Origin: DAMBHY01 sp032068765
GTDB taxonomy: Bacteria > Bacteroidota > Bacteroidia > Bacteroidales > Dysgonomonadaceae
Assembly (NCBI GenBank): GCA_032068765.1
Contig: DAMBHY010000005.1
Span: forward strand, 1 to 64,000
Length of the DNA: 64,000 nt
Direction: 5' to 3'
Shown piece by piece: positions 61,619 through 64,000 of the stretch. The notes beneath the pieces are model-generated. The model was not told where the DNA came from, did not search any database, and was given only the letters and a program-made list of their open reading frames with translations. Within the stretch, counting starts at the first letter, position 1. Every line of letters starts with the position of its first letter. The position numbers and the translations under genes are program-made.

Positions 61619-61702
61619 TTTTAACCACAAAGTGATTTGGGAGGGGGGATTTCGGATTTGGGGAAGTTTTCCGCAGATTTCGCAGATGTTCGCAGATCGT
61701 TT
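61619..61702 (+). repeat. CGCAGATTTCGCAG-type repeat, copy 2
   Basis: About 84 bp, same motifs in the same order with a 14-bp insertion (GAGGGGGGATTTCG). ACCACAAA fragments of this family also occur after the REP-like elements at 24010 and 63091. Confidence 0.6.
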
Positions 61703-61816
61703 TTTTTAAAGAGATCAGCTGATTTGGAAATAATTAAATTTGCCCGATGATCTTCACAGATTATTTTGGACATGCATCTCGTACAAACGCAATTTGCGAA
61801 TACTAACAATAAAATA

Positions 61817-61859
61817 TAAGTTACAAATTTGCAAGTTACATAAATGTAAGTTATATTTG
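61817..61859 (+). promoter_or_regulatory. Three 15-bp direct repeats with -7 element before the ATPase gene
   Basis: TAAGTTACAAATTTG (61817), CAAGTTACATAAATG (61832) and TAAGTTATATTTG (61847, shortened). The last contains TATATTTG (61852-61859), a TAnnTTTG match only 6 bp from the ATG at 61866. They may be a repressor site; transcription from this box would give an almost leaderless mRNA. Confidence 0.45.
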
Positions 61860-61865
61860 TTTTAT

Positions 61866-62996
61866 ATGAAAAATGTACCATTTACATACGGACGAATTGC
61901 GGATGCAGATGACTTTACTAACCGTACAAAAGAGCTTGAACAGCTTAAAAGGAATTTTTCTGCAGGGATAAATACCATTCTTATTTCTCCACGCAGGTGG
62001 GGTAAATCTTCACTTGTAAAAAAAGCGGGGCTTGAGATTGAGAAGGAAAATCCATCTATCCGAATCTGCCAAATTGACATTTTCAATGTGAGAAGTGAAG
62101 AGGAGTTTTACGTTACCCTTGCCAACAATATAATTCAGAAAACCGCAACAGACTTGGAAGAAATTGCAAGACATGCCAAAGAATTCCTTTCACGGCTTAT
62201 TCCACGTGTGGAATTATCACCCGACATGCAAACAAATCTGTCTTTCGGACTAAATTTTGAGGAAATAAAAAGATCTCCTGACGATATTCTCAATCTTGCT
62301 GAAAATATTGCTAAAAAGAAGAAACTCCGAATCATCATTTGTGTTGATGAGTTTCAAAGTCTTACCCGCTTTCCATCGTCAGAAGATTTCCAAAAGAAAT
62401 TGCGTTCCCATTGGCAGCATCATCAAAATGTTGCGTACTGCCTTTATGGAAGTAAACGCCACATGCTTCTGGATATTTTCACTAACACATCCATGCCTTT
62501 TTATAAATTCGGAGATTTGATGTTTTTGGACAAAATAGACGTTGCGCATTGGATTCCATTTATCCGTCAACGGTTTAGAGATACTGACAAAAAAATTTCG
62601 GAACAGAGTGCTCTGTTGATTACCCAACTCACAGAATGTCATCCATATTATGTACAGCAATTGGCACAACAGACATGGTTTCGTACTGAAAAAGAGTGCA
62701 GAGATGAAATTGTTCACGAGGCGTTTTTGTCATTGATAGACCAACTCAGTCTTTTATTTGCTGACATAACGGAAAATCTTTCCACCTTGCAACTGAATAT
62801 ACTGAAAGCCATCATTTTGGGAGAAAAACAACTCACCTCTCAAGCTGTTTTACAAAAATACAATTTGGGAACATCTGCCGGCGTAGTACGTCAGAAACGA
62901 ATATTGATGCAGGAAGAGATGATTGATGAGGAGAAGGGAAATATCGTGTTTATAGACCCTTTGTATCGGTTCTGGTTGGAAAGATCTTTTCGTTAA
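61866..62996 (+). CDS. AAA ATPase (archaeal-type ATPase domain)
   Basis: 376 residues with start at 61866 (MKNVPFTYGRIADADDF); the frame is open for 126 bp upstream, but that part covers the direct repeats and promoter-like box. P-loop ISPRRWGKSSL near residue 38, Walker B IIICVDEFQSL near 160, then a winged-helix C-terminal region (LTSQAVLQKYNLG) and FIDPLYRFWLERSF at the end. This STAND/ATPase_2-like family is scattered in Bacteroidota, often alone; function unknown. It marks the right edge of the polysaccharide locus. Confidence 0.88.
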   Translation: MKNVPFTYGRIADADDFTNRTKELEQLKRNFSAGINTILISPRRWGKSSLVKKAGLEIEKENPSIRICQIDIFNVRSEEEFYVTLANNIIQKTATDLEEIARHAKEFLSRLIPRVELSPDMQTNLSFGLNFEEIKRSPDDILNLAENIAKKKKLRIIICVDEFQSLTRFPSSEDFQKKLRSHWQHHQNVAYCLYGSKRHMLLDIFTNTSMPFYKFGDLMFLDKIDVAHWIPFIRQRFRDTDKKISEQSALLITQLTECHPYYVQQLAQQTWFRTEKECRDEIVHEAFLSLIDQLSLLFADITENLSTLQLNILKAIILGEKQLTSQAVLQKYNLGTSAGVVRQKRILMQEEMIDEEKGNIVFIDPLYRFWLERSFR

Positions 62997-63061
62997 TAAG
63001 ATATTAATTAGTTAATGTGGTAATGAGATAATTAGTTGATTGTTCAGGGGAAATGACCCTC

Positions 63062-63087
63062 GTAGAGGTGCGATGCTTCGCCACTCC
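63062..63087 (+). repeat. REP-like GTAG hairpin, copy 4
   Basis: GTAG (63062-63065) followed by AGGTGCGATGCTTCGCCACT, which folds GTG-CGA/TCG-C-CAC with one bulge. Preceded by CCCTC as copy 2 is preceded by CACTC. Confidence 0.5.
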
Positions 63088-63150
63088 TTAACCACAAAAG
63101 ACAGTAAGTAATACACAAAGTAGCACAGAATATTATTCGAACTCAACCCT

Positions 63151-63188
63151 CGTCACTTCATGACACTCCCCTTTATCAAAAATGGGAG
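63151..63188 (+). repeat. Dispersed hairpin repeat (TCACTTCRTGACACTYCC family), copy 2
   Basis: CGTCACTTCATGACACTCCC followed by CTTTATCAAAAATGGGAG. CTCCC (63166-63170) pairs with GGGAG (63184-63188). Confidence 0.6.
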
Positions 63189-63230
63189 AGAGGAAACGGG
63201 AAGAGTTTGAGAATTAGATAAGTCACAATA

Positions 63231-64000
63231 ATGAAATATTTTATTAAAACAAAACTAATAACATTTTTAGCGTTCTTTTCGATAATTGTTCTATCCTCAT
63301 GCAATCCACAGCTGTATCCTACGGTATTGGAACGTCAAAAAGCACTCAGTATTGCACAACAGGACGGTGTAGTGAAAATATTGGCTATCGGCAACAGTTT
63401 TTCGGAAGATGCATTGGAGAAATATTTGTATGGATTGGCAAAAGCAGGCGGATATAAAGTAATCATTGGTAATTTGTACATCGGTGGACAATCTTTTGAA
63501 GGACATTGGAAAAATGCTCAAGGAAACCTGCCTAATTATGAATTCAGATTGATTGACTTAGATGGCAGGAAAACGAACACTAAAGGAGTGACATTGCAAC
63601 AAGGTATTTCATCGGACAATTGGGATTATATCAGTTTTCAGGAAGTAAGCGGTCGTTCTGGAAAGCCTGAAGGTTATTTATTACTTGACGATATGATTGC
63701 GTACACAAAAAAATACGTTACCAATCCCAATGTAAAATACCTGCTGCACCAAACATGGGCTTACGCGCAAAACTCTACTCATCAAGATTTTCCAAAATAT
63801 CATATCAATCAAAATACGATGTATAACGCCATCGTTAAACAGGTGACTAAAGCCAAGAAAATGAATCCTGAGATATGGCGCATTATTCCTTCAGGAACTA
63901 CCATTCAAAAAGTGCGAGCTACGTACATAGGTGACAATCTGAATAGGGACGGGTATCATCTGGCTCCTTTGGGAAGATTTACAGCTTCATCTGCTTGGTA
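63231..64000 (+). CDS. DUF4886 (SGNH-like) lipoprotein, cut by the window end
   Basis: Open from ATG 63231 to the end of the window (256 codons, no stop). It has a lipoprotein signal (hydrophobic core, lipobox LSSC, Cys at residue 24). The mature part starts the DUF4886 domain: VKILAIGNSFSEDALEKYL with a Ser in GNSFS, then IGGQSFEGHWKNA and WDYISFQEVSGRSG. The fold is SGNH-hydrolase-like, so a carbohydrate or ester hydrolase on the surface is likely. Substrate unknown. Not linked to the ATPase gene. Confidence 0.85.
   Translation, partial: MKYFIKTKLITFLAFFSIIVLSSCNPQLYPTVLERQKALSIAQQDGVVKILAIGNSFSEDALEKYLYGLAKAGGYKVIIGNLYIGGQSFEGHWKNAQGNLPNYEFRLIDLDGRKTNTKGVTLQQGISSDNWDYISFQEVSGRSGKPEGYLLLDDMIAYTKKYVTNPNVKYLLHQTWAYAQNSTHQDFPKYHINQNTMYNAIVKQVTKAKKMNPEIWRIIPSGTTIQKVRATYIGDNLNRDGYHLAPLGRFTASSAW

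Larger units (their letters stand above)
61300..61865. other. Repeat-rich intergenic region
   Basis: No gene. It has a REP-like GTAG hairpin (61381-61406), two copies of an ACCACAAAG...CGCAGATTTCGCAG repeat (61452-61516 and 61619-61702), ACAAGTTGCAC/ACAAGTTACAC runs between them, TCTTTGCTCT and TTGGCTCTTTG motifs, and the direct repeats ahead of the ATPase gene. Confidence 0.55.
62997..63230. other. Intergenic region with two hairpin repeats
   Basis: No gene. Holds TTAGTTAATGTGGTAATGAG-type short repeats (about 63008-63040), REP-like copy 4, an ACCACAAAAGACA...CACAAAG remnant, and copy 2 of the TCACTTC hairpin family. Confidence 0.45.

Noticed and set aside
61740..61865. Open frame upstream of the AAA ATPase as an N-terminal extension.
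   Set aside because: It encodes low-complexity Lys/Cys/Leu sequence translated from the 15-bp direct repeats; the family begins at the ATG 61866.

Overview
The window reads as a chromosomal segment of a low-GC member of the Bacteroidota, most likely order Bacteroidales. The evidence is the gene repertoire (NadC, dCMP deaminase, paired S41 proteases, DUF6261, DUF4886, Caps_synth, SLBB/Wzz pair), the lack of Shine-Dalgarno sequences in the 5' leaders I looked at, and repeated matches to the Bacteroidota -7 promoter element TAnnTTTG upstream of first genes. No rRNA, tRNA, CRISPR array, transposase or integrase was found. Species cannot be named from the sequence.

Left part (about 1-24,000) is mostly housekeeping. 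An MsbA-like ABC exporter (+) converges on a minus-strand run nadC - dCMP deaminase - S41 protease - 5-formyl-THF cyclo-ligase - CapD/WbpM-like dehydratase. Then come rlmH, an exported alpha/beta hydrolase, an AlkD-like protein, pepE, nhaA, the paired DUF4130/radical-SAM genes (TIGR03915/TIGR03916), a small ECF sigma operon, and a minus-strand operon acyltransferase - parE - four-helix-bundle gene - coaD - S41 protease - PPK2 - Caps_synth glycosyltransferase.

Right part (about 24,300-61,300) is a Wzx/Wzy-type surface polysaccharide locus on the + strand. Wza-like SLBB export protein and Wzz come first. A 2.8-kb interval follows, with a tandem structured repeat, a candidate small RNA and a DUF6261 gene. 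The sugar genes then start: rmlA, rmlC, rmlB, two FdtA/QdtA-type ketoisomerases, an acetyltransferase and a PLP aminotransferase (dTDP-3-acetamido-3,6-dideoxyhexose); Wzx; glycosyltransferases; a GH16 lipoprotein; Wzy; a secreted beta-helix protein; capE/F/G-type genes (UDP-L-FucNAc); a GT4; a PglC-like initiating transferase; two acyltransferases; a PglE-like aminotransferase; then mannose-1-phosphate guanylyltransferase and gmd. Together these supply nucleotide sugars, start the repeat unit on undecaprenyl phosphate, extend, flip and polymerise it, and export it.

The locus is full of accessory insertions. Three four-helix-bundle genes (IVS/S23 family) are each bracketed by inverted repeats, one between parE and coaD and two inside the rml run. 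An AlbA_2/Schlafen-type ATP-binding gene sits at the 5' end of the PglE-like gene, behind scars of at least one and probably two earlier rounds of the same event. There is also a Fic gene broken by one amber codon and flanked by palindromes, and an AAA ATPase gene behind 15-bp direct repeats. Gaps carry several dispersed repeat families, including GTAG-hairpin (REP-like) elements. The most unusual signals are the nested AlbA/aminotransferase scars (about 53,999-56,205), the inverted-repeat-bounded four-helix-bundle genes, and the duplicated 225-bp structured element at 28,123-28,620. The window ends inside a DUF4886 lipoprotein gene.
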